Source of the DNA: Strix aluco
Taxonomy: Eukaryota > Chordata > Aves > Strigiformes > Strigidae
Assembly: GCF_031877795.1 (NCBI RefSeq)
Contig: NC_133933.1
Span: forward strand, 2,192,132 to 2,256,131
Direction of reading: 5' to 3'
DNA length: 64,000 nt
Below are positions 22,976-37,300 of this stretch, in pieces. A program made the translations under genes and the position numbers. How positions within the stretch are numbered: the stretch's first letter is position 1; every line of letters starts with the position of its first letter. The notes beneath the pieces were generated by a model. The model worked only from the letters and a program-made list of their open reading frames with translations, was not told the origin of the DNA and made no database searches.

Positions 22976-25900
22976 GGACAGGTACTCAAGACTTCCATGA
23001 TTTTTCAGACAGCTGAGAAAGTCTGGTGGAAAATTGAAAAGTTTGCACCCAATTCTCACGGTTTTCAGACGAATTAGTTTCAAAACAGACAGATGATTTT
23101 TCATGAAAAAGATTTAGACACCACTCATTTTCAGTTCAAAAAACAAAAAAACAAACAACAAACAGAAAATTTCTACCTGTTCACTTCCAAACTGCGATTC
23201 CTGGCACAAGCCCACGATCACCAGTGAAAAATGCACCTTTGTCTTGTACACGTCCAGTGCTGCGGTATCTCCGGGACTGGTTCAGGAAAGCCCTGAAACA
23301 TTCACAGTAAGTCCAGTAAGCGCTTTTCCAAACAGCGATTCTTTCCTGAACTGGGGCCAACGTAGGTCAAGTAAAGGGAAAAACAAAAATGCAGACAGTG
23401 AAGCAATGTGCCCGTAATTCCCCAGCAAATTAGAGATTTAACCTCTTGTACAGTAGCCAGTCCTGTTTCTCAGTTAACCATCTGTCTTCTTGTCCTTTTT
23501 TAGTTCAGGGAAAGAGAAAGACACCCTCTCACTACCCTCTTCGAGGGCTTCCCAGACCAAGAAGCAACAGTAGTTTGCATAATGAAAAGTCACTTTGCTG
23601 CTTTGGGGAAAACATGAATGAGGTGTCTGACCAAGATAAAGAAAGATGGCACTGGATTAACTCAAACACAGCCCGTGTGCCCCAGCAGCTATTACATACT
23701 GCTCAGCTGCATTTTTCCTAACTAGACCCTTTATTGCTCTATGAATTACAGTCACATGCCAACTAGTGATCTAACAGGAATTGCAACTTTTCCTGAGCAA
23801 ATACACTCTGTCGGGCATGACAGTGAAAATCTGAGGGTTTAGCCACAGCAGTTATGCCTTGCTTTCATCAAAGCAAACGGTCCTAGTCTTTTTTTATACC
23901 ACCACCTAATTGAGCCTGCCAAGCTTCACTGAGCCAGTGTCGGTTCAGCAAATGCCAGCCTGTCTATACCTGCCACTGACATCAATATATTTCTCGGTAA
24001 GGCCGGCACCAGGGAAAAAACAACAAATTGGTGGGGCCTGGCCCCTTTTTTCAAAGCTGAGGCTGAAGATGCAGTGATCCTTTGCAGAAAGACTCAGCGG
24101 TCGCTGCTGCGGCCAGGCACCGTGTTCCTCGCTTGCACCTCTTCTACTGCCCAGGCTGCAACTGCAGCGAGGTGGGATTGTGCTCCCTGATGTTCGGAAG
24201 TGCGTGGAAGGTGCCAACATGAACCGTATTTTTGTTACTTCCTTCTTTATGCCCAAGAAGTTTTTTTTGAGCATATTTAACAGTATCCGATGAGGCAAAT
24301 CTACCTCTCCTGATGTTGCGTGCACAGATGCAAGGCGGTCTTTCTCCTTTGCTAGGGAAACTGTATTTATCATTCCAGGAGTTAATTTAATCAAAGAAAA
24401 ATAATAGATGGAGAAGAGGAAGAGCACAAACCAGCATCAGAAATCAGCTTTAATAATGGTCCATCTATTTGAGCATCTTGGCAAGAAGTCCCGTCGCCTG
24501 CTGCAGAGGTCCTAAAGTCCTAGTGAAATACAGGTTGAAGAAACCTAATTTTTCTCACACTAATTGCAGTAATGCTAATGCATTATTGGAACAGGGCCAG
24601 GATAAGTGAAAAGCAGTCTGACAGCAGATAAATATAAATTATATATAAGAAAAACACTCTGTACCTTTAACTCCTAATTCATTACAAGTCAGCCATCCAT
24701 TTTTAATTTCTGCGCATGTCACCCGCATGGTCAGTAAGCCAAGCTGTATCCCATTGCAGAAAGGAATTCCAGGCCACCAAGACACCAGCAAAGCTTTGGC
24801 TAGCGGGCCCCGAAACAGTAACTTCCTGTCGCCAGGGCACTAAATATGCATTTTCTTTCAGAAGTTGTTGGAAACAGCAGGTGCTCAGCACTTCTGAAAA
24901 TCTGACGACGGGGCACCCACGACCACATTGATGTTTTGTGCAATTATTTCTTCTCATACTATCCCTATATTTTTCAGTGTGCATCACAAACAGAGAAAAT
25001 TTCATTCAGTCAGAGGGTGGGGGCGAGGGAGGGCGTTCGCACCACTAATAACATGTGTAAGTAGCTCGAGTTCCATTTTCACAATCCTGCATATATCAGG
25101 TCCTCTCAATAGAATCGGAGTCTACTAGTGGCTACATGCCCGTGCTTTACCTATGAGCAATGGTAAGAAGTAATAATACCAATCTGCCCCAGGTTTCAGT
25201 GGCACGGAAGTCTGAAAAAGCCTTCTAGTTGGTCTTGTTTTATACAGCTCTTATTAATAAAAAGTCCCTCTCATGTGCATTAAGGAAAAAAAAAAACCCA
25301 ACATACCACACTTCCTGCTTAGGCACGTAGCAATCTTTTCCTTTCTGTTCCAGTACATTATTAATTCAGATTATCCTGTTGCTTCAGCTTTGAAATAAAA
25401 AAATAAGAAAAGGCCATTGAATTTGCTGTCACCTTTGGTAGGGAGGTTCTGTTCCTCTGCTTATTGGAGATATTTCTTTCCATCTATTGCACCATCATGT
25501 TTCAGTTCCTGAGAGCTATAGATATTTATTCAGTGCCCTTCTATCTCGGCCATCGTAAATAGCTCTCCGATAACAAATCGTGCTCTCTGAACATCATTTG
25601 CTACCAGAAAGGATCTTCAAGAAGCACATGCACTGTGATATCGGATATCCCCCGCTTTGTTATGAATGCAATAGAGAGTTTTACAAAATTAGCTTCCTTC
25701 CATTTAGAGGATAAGTATGTATCATTTTAGTAGTTTTATGACTTCTTATTGCCTGTCTGTTTATGCTTCATACTTAGAGAGTCACTGCTCCCTTGCTCTT
25801 CAAATGAATACTACTACTTAAATATAGAGAACGATATGTGCTTATTGAAAGATTCAAGGATTTCAGCTGTCAATAGAGGCTTAATTATCTGCTGGTGGAT

Positions 25901-28900
25901 GCTCAGATACCACAATGATGGCTGTTGTATAAAGCCAGCATAGAAGGGACCACTCGCAGCTCTTCATACGCTCTGATCCAACAATTTAGAAAGAAAAAAA
26001 GATGTAATGCACAATATTAACTTGCATCTTACTTCCCTGTGTCACAACCTATCATGTAATGTTATGTTATTTCATGTCCTGTCACACGTAACATGATGCA
26101 ATGCAATGTCACACTTCAGAAAATATTACTAAGTGAGAACTGATTCTTGTTATCAGTTTGGAATATGAGTCTCTGACCCAAACTTACTGTGGCTTCGGCT
26201 GATGGGAAGGGATCAAACCGAGAGCTACATCGGGCAAATGCTTTTCTTCTCCAGCTTGGCCAGCAGATGTCCATTTGTCAGTTTTAGGTTCAATTGGAAT
26301 TTCTCTGTCACAAGCGCTTTCTCTTGTAAAAGAAATAGCAATTTTATGGCAAGCCAAACACTGAAAAAAAAAAGCCCTTCGAAATACATAATAAATGTAT
26401 ATTAGCGAGACAGAAAATTGGAAAATGGCCACCTGCCAGCAGCCACATAAATTTTGGAGGCAATGCATTTTTCTGCCATTATGCGTTATCACAGGAATTG
26501 CAAATATTTATTAAAAGTATTAAAATGGTAAGAATGTTAAATGTTTCCTTCAGTAGTGGAAATTCGCATTGCCACATAGAAGATAGGATATTCTGATACA
26601 ATGTTTATTAAAATGACTTCATTTTATTAGGCTGTCATACACAATAAATGTGCAGGTACAGTTAACAAAAGATCTATTGTGGATACGGGAGATTTGTGAG
26701 TAACACTTCAAAAAAATAATCTCTTCTGAACTCTATTCATATAAAAAGCATACTACAAACTTTCATTAACTTCCTGAGAACCAATTATTTTCTGAGCTTA
26801 TTTTCTTTTTCTGCCATCCCGCTATATTTTGTTAGTCTATTTGTTTGCTTACTTTTTAATGCTTAATGGGATTAAATGCAGTTTATCTTTAATTTATATA
26901 CTAGTAAGCTGAGCGTAGACTCTACGTGTAGCAGGCAACAAAACATTACGATTATTTTTGGGTTCATTTACAGGTCTAAACATGAATGACTATAATATAT
27001 TGGGACCCCAGTATCTTTTCATCCATGAATAAAACATTATTAAAAGACTGGTGGGAGCTCCATAATATTGATTGAGAAGAAAATCACATTCCAGTTTTGC
27101 CCACATTTTCCGCTAGGATTAATCACAGTGGTTTTGTTCGTAAGGTTCTCGTTACAGTAAGACGCAGTGAACACCACTGACATCCCGTAGCCTCACGGGG
27201 CAACTTTTCTGGTTGGGTTCACTGGGCATAGAGCCCCTTCCAGGAGGGTCTGAGCACCGATGGGGAGAGTCCTACGGGCAGACACCAACCCCTACGTGAA
27301 CGGGTGATTCGAGCAAGTGAAGGGTTTAGGTCTGTGAAAAGCAGCTGAATAATCATCTCTCAGGACAGACTTCGACAACAGCTGGATTACAAGGGGTTAT
27401 CTCAAGATAATCAAGATGATCTTCTTAGACGGTCGCAAGATTTGTGATGAGATTGTTGTTCTTGGATGGAAAACACTACTGTGCTCAGCGGTTTCCTGAA
27501 TCAGCAATGAAAGGAAGGAGGATAGCCATTGCCTTCACGACTGAAAGTGTCATCTAAGTAGCTTTTAAAGGTCATTTTTTTAAGAAATGAGCAGAGAAAT
27601 AGGAAACCAGTACTGTTTTTTTTCCTTACGTGAGGGTTCCTCAATTCCTTATAGTCCATTAAGTAAGAAGTGCGATTGAAGTATATGTTGTAGACAGAGA
27701 GTAAATAGATCAAAGTTACAAGACCTAGGATTTATGGAGAGCCTTATGCAAGAAAAAGCCTGACTCTGGAAGATAAAATTTCAGAAATAAAGGATTTTTC
27801 TCTCTGCTCTTGTATGGTGCAGTTTTATTCCTTTCTGACAAACACAGAGTGGGACGGGGAGGCGGGGAGTAACTTTCATGAAAAATAACACTTTGTCTTG
27901 ATCCAGACACTTTATATGAATTTGTGAAATATCCTAAGTGGTGCATGGGATTTAACAGAAAATGTGTATGTTGGAGAGAGAGACTTGGCCGCCTCACAGG
28001 CAGAGGCAAAACCTCTGTTGACTTTGGTGGGGGCAGGTGTAACACCCTCTCACTGCTGCAGCTGCTCGACCAGAAGTCAGAAACCAGAGCTGGGATTGGC
28101 TCTGCCCAAAGCACTCGCGTAATTCGGTCAGCGTAAAACCCGCAGTCAGCATTTCAAGCAACGCAAAACCATTGGGTTGGCCAACCTTATTTAATATGAA
28201 GCATGTTTTATCTTGATTTAGGTGGTGGTTGTTCTTTAATTAAAGAAATTATGGGAGGTCATTCTCATTAGTTTAGAAGAGTCCTCACAGAAGGGGTTTG
28301 CACTGATTTAACCTCAGGGTAAGCTGGCACAACTTTTGCATGTAAATAGGATTTAACACCGGACACTTTGTGAATAATCCAGCTCTTCACTTGTGACATT
28401 CAAGGAATACTTGGAATACTGAGTGGAATAAAAAGATACTGTTGAGAAGCTGGGGTCTTACCGTGAAATTTGCCAAATGATCTGCGGTGGCAGCCTGAAG
28501 ACACCGCACCAGCGGGGAAGGGACACCGCGGGGCTTTCTGCTAGGGGCAGTCCAGGCAACACGCCCCATCCCTGCATGACGACACGAAGAGATATTGTAC
28601 TCAAATCCCATTGCTCACGCCTGGGCAGATGGAGGGCTAGCTAAGGGGCACAGAAATTGGGCAGCAGGAGCGGAAAGCAAGGTGTTTCCCCACTATCCAA
28701 GGAAGTCACACCCTGAGGCTGGAGCATGGCACAGGTGCATGGCGGCAGAGGGGCCACCACTGCCATGGAAAAGATTTGCTATGAAAAGAAAAAAAAAAAA
28801 GAAAAAAAAACCAGCAGCGGCACGAGAAGTGCCAACTCTGAATGACGCTGTCTTTAATTGGTACCACCAAGGGCTTTGTGCGGTCAGCACTCTCCGTGTT

Positions 28901-30623
28901 TATAATAGAATCCCCAAATTCGACTGATCTGAAGGGCATCTGACTGTTTTACATTAATCACAAGCTATACAGCAGAGGCTGAGAGCAAGTGGGCAGATAC
29001 CCTGGTGTAGCAGCACTAAGGAGCTCTCATTATAATCATCCTGCCAAATCAAAAGAAAAACCCTAAGGCTCCTAATAAAGGAGACCACTGGACTAAACAA
29101 ATTGAACAAGTAGCGAGACATGCATGAGCTTAAAACTACTGGTGTCAATCAGATTTTTCTGAGCCACTTATTCTGCTCGGTACTCCAAATCACATGCAGA
29201 CAAAACGCAGGCACAGGCTCCACGGAGAAGCACCCACCCTAGCGAGGTACATGCTGACAGATGGGTGCTAGCCCATACACCTAGTGCTGGGGAAACAGGT
29301 ACAGATGCAGTTTATAAAAGCACCTTCAAGAAATCATTATGATACCACTATCAAAACTGAATCAGCAGTTAAGTGAAACGGGCAGTGTGTACGGGGACGT
29401 CAGCACGTGCAAGCAGGAGGCTATCGAAGCAGGCTTTTCGGTCTCAGTAGGGTCAGAATCGACTTCCCTCAGGTCCAGTTCAGAAAATATAAAAGCAAGA
29501 CTTTGGACCTCATAAATTGGAGTGTCTGTAGGTCAGGAAAAAGGTGCAGTACCCTGAAAGCCCTGCGCACCTCTCACCTTCCTGCACCTGCTGATGGAAG
29601 TTATTATATAAGTTATATTCCCTACTGGAAGGAAAAAAATTAGTAAAAAGGTTGGTCATGGCACTAATGAAAGATCTCCAGAAATGGGAGAGAAAAAAAA
29701 TTTTAAATTTAGAAGCAATATATTACAAGTTGGTGTTTTTAAGACAAATGATGGCTAGATTCCATTAGCTATCACCTCTTCTCAAAAGCTATCGGGCAGA
29801 AAACCAAGATTTCGAGGTACTCTCTCAAAACTCAGAAAGAATCTGTGCACAAGAGTAAGTACCCGGGGAAGAAACAGAAACAAAGATGATTGAGGTCAGT
29901 ATTCAGAGCTGGAATGAGGGGAGATGGCAAAAAGGAAGGTTTCGGTAAGAACAGCCGGACAAGGGACAATGCACCTGAGGAATTAGGTGAAGGCACCAAA
30001 GGAGCTGCTTTAGGGAAAGAAAATTCACTTTGAGCCGTTAGTGCATTTATCATTGTGGGAACTGATGGCTAAAAGAGTTTCAGCTTTTTAAGTACTGAGA
30101 AATTTTACCTACCAGCATCATCACCGTCGTCACGCCGCTAATTGTTGTGAGGGCGCGGACTGCTGTCCCCCTGTCACCGTCTGAGTGGCTGCACCTCTCT
30201 AGGGACGTTGCAATGGCCGTGGAGGAGGCACAACTGGGGCTCCCCTTACCGGCGTCCCGGTGCCTTTCGAAACTGGAAGGTAATGTTTTGAGAGATTATT
30301 ACTATTTTTAAATGTAATTCTTACTTTTTTAGTTCATTCCTCTTTTTCCTTCTTTTTTCCTATTGCTTCTATTTTTATTTTTTTTTTACTCCACGCTGCA
30401 ATAAATCAACATATAAATGTACTGGATTATTTCCACCTGGAATGTTGGAAGACAAATAGGACAAAAGATCAGCTTAGTCATTTACCATATTGGTTTAGCG
30501 TGCTAATACTGCTGGGTTTTTTTCATTTCTCATTTCAAAACTGTAAACCAATGTTGCAAGAACACATCAAATGCTCCCTACCTAAGACAGTGCCTTGTGC
30601 AATGAAAATATCAAATCTGGTTT

Positions 30624-30655
30624 TTGAACCAAATTTTGAACCAAATTTGACCAAA
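30624..30655. repeat. 12-base tandem, about 2.7 copies
   Basis: TTGAACCAAATT occurs twice head to tail and is followed by a third copy that lacks two bases (TGACCAAAT). A small local duplication with no known function. Confidence 0.75.
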
Positions 30656-31722
30656 TGCCCCTCCTTTACTTTTTCATAGGAAAAAAAAATGAATCTTGAA
30701 TTAGCCCAAAATTTGAAACTACATTTTTGTCAAGCAGCAAAACCAGCTGTACCCTTAGCCACATTAAATCACAAACACATACACACACAGAGATGAGGAA
30801 AATGCACATTAAATATGAAAAAGCATTCCTTTCAGGCAGAAGATAAACAGCCCTACTACAAATTAGCTCTCGGCCCCGTCAGGTGTGAATCTCTCTTGTC
30901 AATACGTACCAAATTCCCTGAGATAGAACCACATGGTCATGAATTTTATTTCTCTCCTGCTTAATTCCTAGTACCACTCTCCCTTGTGAATTTACTCAGG
31001 GATGATTTACAGTGGGAAAGGTGACATTAAACACGTCATTGAGCATGCAAAGATGCTGCACTCAAAGCAGCATATGCTTGACTTTGTTAAAAGATGAATG
31101 CTGTCAACTCCACAGTGCCCACCAAGATCTGGCCTCCTTTTTCTTCCCAACAAACTTTGAGGAAGATGCAGACACGAGTCTTGACACTGAGAGAAATAAA
31201 AGTTAATGTATTCATGACATGATTTCACTTGCAGCCTGATTTAGCAATGTCTTGTCTAGTTTGGATCTGCTGTTGCTTTTCCTAATTTACTCATTGCACA
31301 AAGAAAATAAATAAATAAGTGTACTATAGTCTTATTTATCCTTCTTTGGACATTTCTTTACCAGGCAGATGGTCAATTAAGAGCACTAAACAATGACACT
31401 GTTTTCTCTGTAAACATTTTTTTCTAATAGCCTAACAAATGAGAATCTGTGCTGCCATACTGCTGAATACCATCTTGACTTTCTAATTACAAAGAACTGT
31501 GTCTTGATAGTAACAATTACAGCTGTAACAATGATGCTGGTACTTGAACAATATAGTTGGAGGCAAAGTGCTTATCGGAATATTCACAAATAAAGGCTTA
31601 CATTTATGCCAGAGCTGGAGATGGGAGGTTAAACAGTTGGGGGTGGGGAGGTGTAGAAGAAAGGTTGAAAACATTGGTTTAGTAGCTACAGATGTGAATT
31701 TGAATCCAATTACATGAAAGCC

Positions 31723-31743
31723 GGGGGGGGGGGGGGGGGGGGG
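31723..31743. repeat. poly(G) run, G21
   Basis: Twenty-one consecutive G residues followed by CGGG. Unusually long for a vertebrate genome, where G runs are far rarer than A runs. It can form a G-quadruplex and is a likely site of sequencing or assembly length error. Confidence 0.92.
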
Positions 31744-34066
31744 CGGGAAGGAAGCATGAGAAGATGCTGTTTCCTTCTGTTTGGCTAATCAATAGGTTAA
31801 AGGGTTAGTAAAATTAACATGTTAATAACATTCATTTTGCTATTTATGTACTGGTCATAGTATTTTCAGAGAATTACGTCGTGAGTAATACACATACTGT
31901 TATGCCTGTCTTTATCCTTTTTGTCTGAAACGGTCAGTATTTTTTTCCCCCAGTGTGATGGAAATTGTCTTCTCAAGTCTCTCATTTACCCTATCTTTCT
32001 TATTTAACTTATTAAAACTGACCCTTCCAAGGTTTGGGTGGCTTTTTCCTTCTTTTTTTTTAAATTAAAAGTTCCCTCTACCCCAACAAAAAGGGGTAAC
32101 ATAGTCCCTGAGCTCAACACTCATCCCCACCACTGCTGTCCCAGGGGAGCTTGTTGGCGAACTGCTGTACAGTGGGTGCTGTGTCACCATCTCCCTCCTG
32201 GAGGGAACAGGATCCTTGGAGGAGGCTCAGCTCCTTCCTCCTGCCCCCCGCATCGATTGTCCTTTGTCTCCCCAGGGCCACAGGACCCCCCACCCCTTGG
32301 CACTGCCCTATCCCTGGCAGGCAGGATGGCTTTCGTCTCCTCCACTCCTTCCCTCGCTCCCATTCCCACAGTGCTCCACCCGCTCTCTGAGCCGTAATTT
32401 AGCCCCCACTTATTAATCAGTGCACATAATTTGTCTCTAATGCTGTCAATTTAAGATGGCAACCTGACTTTTTTTTTGGAGGGGGCAGGGTCAACAATTT
32501 AATGAATCTCGTCTGCATTTTAATTCAGACCTAATAATCTGCCTCTGGCAGTTTTCTTAGACAAGTGCAACGTTTTCCAGGATTTTCTTTCATCAGATCC
32601 AGCACAATGGGATGTTTACCTTCCTGTCTTGGATATGTTCAGCACAGGCTAAGTCACATACAGACCTACCTTAATCAAACTGGGACACGGACTAAATCTA
32701 CTGATTTAGCCTTTGAAGGGTTTTCCTGGGCATGTGCACAGCGCAAGGAAAGAGAAACTTGGGGCTGCGCAGTCCCTTGTCTGCACAGATCAGCGCACAG
32801 TTGTGGGCACAAAACTACAGACTTCCGTGACTCACTGCCCCTCATGAAATAACCGTTTCCTCACTAATGGTCTGAACATCCAAGGCACAGCTCCAAAAGA
32901 GCTTGCTTTATTTACTTCTGCGCTTTTCTTTTCGTCCTTCCTACAGTAAAGTCCGGCAGGAGGAAAAAAAAAGTTACTGGAAGGAAAGAGAGGTGCAGAA
33001 AATTCAGTCCTTCTGATGAAGCAGGGTGGATGAGTTTGTCTAATTGCCACGGCAGGAGGCTGGAGCCTGATCGAGCAGCTCAGTGGACTTCCTTGGGTCA
33101 AAATAAATAAAATTCCCCAAACGAGAGCCTCTCGATCACCATGTCAGATGTAAACGGAATAGACTTTGTTATTAGGAGCGATGTGACTTTGCCTGGGCAA
33201 GCGCTGCGCTGACAGTAGCTCCTTTCTGGATTTCAGTCAGCCGCTGTCACTTGCCTTGACAACACGGGAAGTTAATGTATTCACGGCATTACTGCACACG
33301 CATCTGCAATTCGCAGCATATTGTATTGTTTACCCCTGCTCTTTTGTAGTGGTGCGTGTAGTAATTTGCCTTCTAGCAGCAAAAAATTCCTCAACTTAAA
33401 ATTTTACCCTCATTTTGTTTGCCCTTAATAGAAAAACAACCCTTCCAGAGCCCTGCCACCAACACAGCTACCGCACTCTGCAGCATCCCAAATAGAAAAA
33501 TGTCATATTTCACATTTCGATCAGAAGTGTCTTCAATATATTTTTATGCATACCCTTCATCTTTCTCTGCCACATGTTATTTTTTTGCCTTTAACAGCTG
33601 CTTAGCATATTTTATGCCTTCTGGACAGTTTCTAAGCAGTATTGGAAGGGGCATTCCTGCAATGTACCTGAGTACTGACAGTAACACCAGAGGGGTTTTA
33701 TGTCCTAAATTATCTTCTAATGCTGGTACTCCTGTCTGCCAGCACAACAGGGTGCTTCTGGGGCATCTACTCTTTCACAGACCTATGGCAGCTCCTACCC
33801 AGTGGCGCTCTCAGTTTTTGGTGAGCAGGTGATTTATCTGTCATTTAACTGAATTACCACTCATAGTCACTGTTGTGCCCTATTGCAAAACTCTGCCAGA
33901 GTCTCGTGTCTGTCCGTACCACATATTACAAAGCAGCCCCACCTGCATACCATTAACACCACTAAGTGTATGCCATTTGCAAACTTAAGCTCCAAGTCTG
34001 GTAATTAAATGAGACAGAAGACAAAATTTCCATATCCCGAGGTACTCCAGGTAAAGCATATCATTT
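31744..34066. other. non-coding, no gene seen
   Basis: Short frames only, including a 137-codon plus-strand frame at 33419-33832 without a domain or splice context. No repeat family recognised before the CR1 element. Confidence 0.55.
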
Positions 34067-34281
34067 CACAGCATCACAGAATCATCTCGGTTGGAAAAGA
34101 CCTTGAAGATCATCCAGTCCAACCATGAACCTCACACTGACAGTTCTCAACTCCACCAGATCCCTCAGTGCTGGGTCAACCCGACTCTTCAACCCCTCCA
34201 GGGATGGGGACTCCCCCCCTGCCCTAGGCAGCCCATTCCAATGCCTAACAGTTTCCTGATAGATAAACATGTTCCTCCAGG
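34067..34281 (-). mobile_element. CR1 LINE, 5'-truncated 3' end
   Basis: About 215 bases of a CR1 non-LTR retrotransposon in minus orientation. On the minus strand a frame with HWNGLPRAGGESPSLEGLKS and RVDPALRDLVE corresponds to the C-terminal end of CR1 ORF2. It is followed by the 3' UTR (complement of TTGGAAAAGACCTTGAAGAT) and two terminal octamers, ATTCTGTG and the variant ATGCTGTG, at 34067-34082. CR1 copies end in such octamers rather than poly(A). Reverse transcriptase and endonuclease regions are absent, so the copy is dead on arrival through 5' truncation. The bird-type sequence is the main basis for calling the organism avian. Confidence 0.93.
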
Positions 34282-34287
34282 AACTTT

Positions 34288-34307
34288 AAAAAAAAAAAAA
34301 AAAAAAA
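34288..34307. repeat. poly(A) run, A20
   Basis: Twenty A residues directly beyond the 5'-truncated end of the CR1 copy. Since CR1 is in minus orientation and ends in octamers, this is not its tail. It is an independent A tract or the insertion locus. Confidence 0.85.
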
Positions 34308-37300
34308 GATAAAAGATTGCTCTTAGACCATAGTCCAGGCATCTCTGAAACACGAGGATAAGGTCATTAGAAGGATGCAGTGGGAAATTCAGTGAAGTTC
34401 TCTCATCTGAGTTGCACGTCTACATTCAGTAGGCTGGTATTCATGCCCTTTGCTTTAGCTGGTAGAGTATCAGAGTGATATACTACAAGCAGACTCACCT
34501 GAAGTGGGCCCTTCTTTTAAAAATTAAAAAAAAGAGTACTTTTGTTGCAAATTTTTTTTAAACAGTCAGAAATTTGTATGCTAAAACACAAAGTACATTA
34601 AAAATATGACTGCCTGGTTCAACTGCTGCCCCTCGCAGAGTCAGCATGTCTGTCTCAGCACAGACCTTTTATATTCCAATTACATAGCTTTTTGAATGAG
34701 CTTATCAGTTCAGAGCAAGTGTTGCTAACCTTCACTTTGGGTACCTTGGCACAGCCTCCATTCATTTGGCTTCCAACTTTCTTCCAGATACTGTTTTTCA
34801 AAATAAGAGTCCAGGCTGGTCAAAGTAACACGCTACTCCAACAGCTGAAGCTCCATCTCACATGGCTTGAGGCGTGCAAGAGGGAAGCATCCAGTCCACC
34901 ATTAATACAGTGGGCTGAGCAAACCCACAGGGAGATTCTTCCTGTCCAAAAATGCCCGAGATAGGTGAGAGAGATAGATTTCACCTTTGATAGATCTCCC
35001 TTTGGCAATGTCGAAGTGATGAAAGAACCTTAGCTTTTAGATGGCTGAAGTGGCATGAGGTCAACCTCACCCTTAGGTTCATGTTGATTGTCAGGAGTGT
35101 TTGGTACCAGCACAGCCCCTAATGAATACTGGAGCCTGACAACTCTATATCGTGCTACTTGGTTTAAATTCCTCTGCAAATGTCCAGTTCTAAATAAAAG
35201 CTTGAAAATGAGACAAACTGCACAATAGACAGTTCAAAATAAGAAAATCGCAAAGTACTCAGGTAGCACTGTGGAGAAGGGAGTTTCAATTCAGAGGGCT
35301 TTCCAGATGAAACAGACAATTAAGCTGTTATTGAAAAGAGATTTTTTTTTCCCCCTTATTTTTTTCTTTAAAGCAAGGGGGAAATAATACTGGGAATTTA
35401 GAAACATGAATTTTTAAAACCTAATAAGCTACACTAACAATCTACGCAATTCCCTTCCCTTAAAATATTCATTTGGAAATACAAGATTTGTGATGAGGGC
35501 AGGCTGGGTAAACAGGTCTGAATACTGTTTGTGCAGGGGTCTCAGCAGTACCCGGCAAGGCCAGCGCTGTCCTCAGCCATCCTTGGCTTAGCCCTGTCAT
35601 GCTTCTCCACCTTGTGCCTCTACATGATGGGAAATAACAGGCAATGAATTGCTCAGTGCATTTTTGAGGCAGGGGCTGTAAACTACCATTTTATATCTGT
35701 GGGCACTGTTGGACAGAGAAAGAGAAGGAGCTGTGCAAGCAGTCTGCAGGGCTAGAGTGACCCAGAAATGGGAAATCCTGACCTTGTACCATTTTCATGG
35801 CCCTGCCAAACTCCCAAGTGCTTCTCTAGAAGCATTCCTGGGAGGAATGCATTTCCCTGAGACCAACTTGCATCTGACAAAACATTTGGATGTTGATAAA
35901 GAGGCAAATTCCTTGGATGTGTTTTTTCTAGGCACGTTCAGCCACACCTTCTGCATTGCCCACCATACCACCACGGCGTCCGCTTTACTGTTAGTACCAA
36001 GAGACGCTTAGAAACCCTTGGGAAAAAAGGGCATTCACACATTTTAATGAAAAGGGAAGAAAACTAACTCTTTCCTCAAGAAAAGGGAAGAAAACTAACT
36101 CTTCAGTAGCTAGATCAATAGTTTTAGGCTCTATTTCCTTTCCTTCCCCTTCTCGTCTAACTCTTGCCCCTGAACCAAATATCTGCAAACTGAACAAACA
36201 CTTCTACTAGCCTGCTTTATGCTTCACGCTTTTGTCTTGTCTTTTTTTTTTCTTCATTATATTTTTTTGCAATCTTTTTGACCTAGCCCAATTTTCATCT
36301 TCCTCTGCCTCCCTTCCCTTATATTTTGGCTCCATATGACTAGACTCCAGACTTCTCTCTCTCGCTCTCACACACAACGCTATTAAAATTAAACCCTTTT
36401 GTGTAACTCTATTTCATTATAGGTCTTCAAGCCACTCCCGAAATTACTAGCCAGTCTTTGTAAAGTCTTAGTTCACATGAAGACAAGCTTCAGCACATGG
36501 TTTGCTTCAGATAAGACTCCTTCTTATCCCACCAGTACATAGTTCAGCTCAGAAAATTGCCACATGAAGCTATAGACTACCCACAAAATGACCATACAAA
36601 AGAAAGGTGCGTGTTCCTTTCTTGTAACACATAATACATACAATATATACACTGCCACGAGAAATTTAGGCCTAGCTACCTAACTAACAGGTAGTCATGA
36701 CACAAGTAGCTTGTGGTAAATGGGGCCTCTGAGAAATGTTTCAATAGGAGAAACCATGCCATTAAAGGACAGATGGAGCTTGGAGAGGCAGGAGTCAAAC
36801 AGACCTGGGAAGGCTACTGGAAGTGAGGAGACAAGGAAGCAATAAAACACATGTCTCTTGGAAAAGGTACCTAATTCCCTGCTCCCCACTGCTACCAATG
36901 TATTTTTGGCCATCCTGAAGATGTCAAATGCTCCCATGGACCTAAAAAGGACCTGTCTGATTGAGGAGAACCAGGCATGAAGGAACCTGGTGAAGAAATC
37001 AGTCGTATGCTGCCTCCCCCCCCAAAAAATCCTCCTTTACATTTACCAAGGATGAAAAATACTCAGAGCTTCCTGAAAACATCATTGGCTCCCAAGTACC
37101 AACTAAATGATGCCTTCCACTTTTGAAGGAGAGGGAGGTGGCAGTTTAACAGCTAGGTACTCTACCACGTATGCTTCATACCTGGGCAAAGTTGTCATAA
37201 CTCACTGTATGCAGTAGAGAGGATGAAGCTTAGCTCATATTGAGTAGACCTAACCAGTTAGCAGGAGTGAAAACAAGCATTTCTCACTAGTCTTCCAAAC

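Larger units (their letters stand above)
18737..31722. other. gene-desert-like sequence
   Basis: No firm gene over 13 kb. It contains the (GGGAT)n array at 18967-19039, poly(A) at 20803-20825, poly(T) at 21950-21965, and a strongly AT-rich island at about 22798-22975. It also has TAATTA-rich blocks near 20440-20640 and a 12-base tandem at 30624-30655. Frames up to 182 codons occur on both strands, but they overlap one another and have no recognisable domains. Confidence 0.55.

Noticed and set aside
23945..24427. 160-codon minus-strand frame
   Set aside because: No domain or consistent coding character; a mix of hydrophobic and cysteine-rich translation typical of non-coding DNA.
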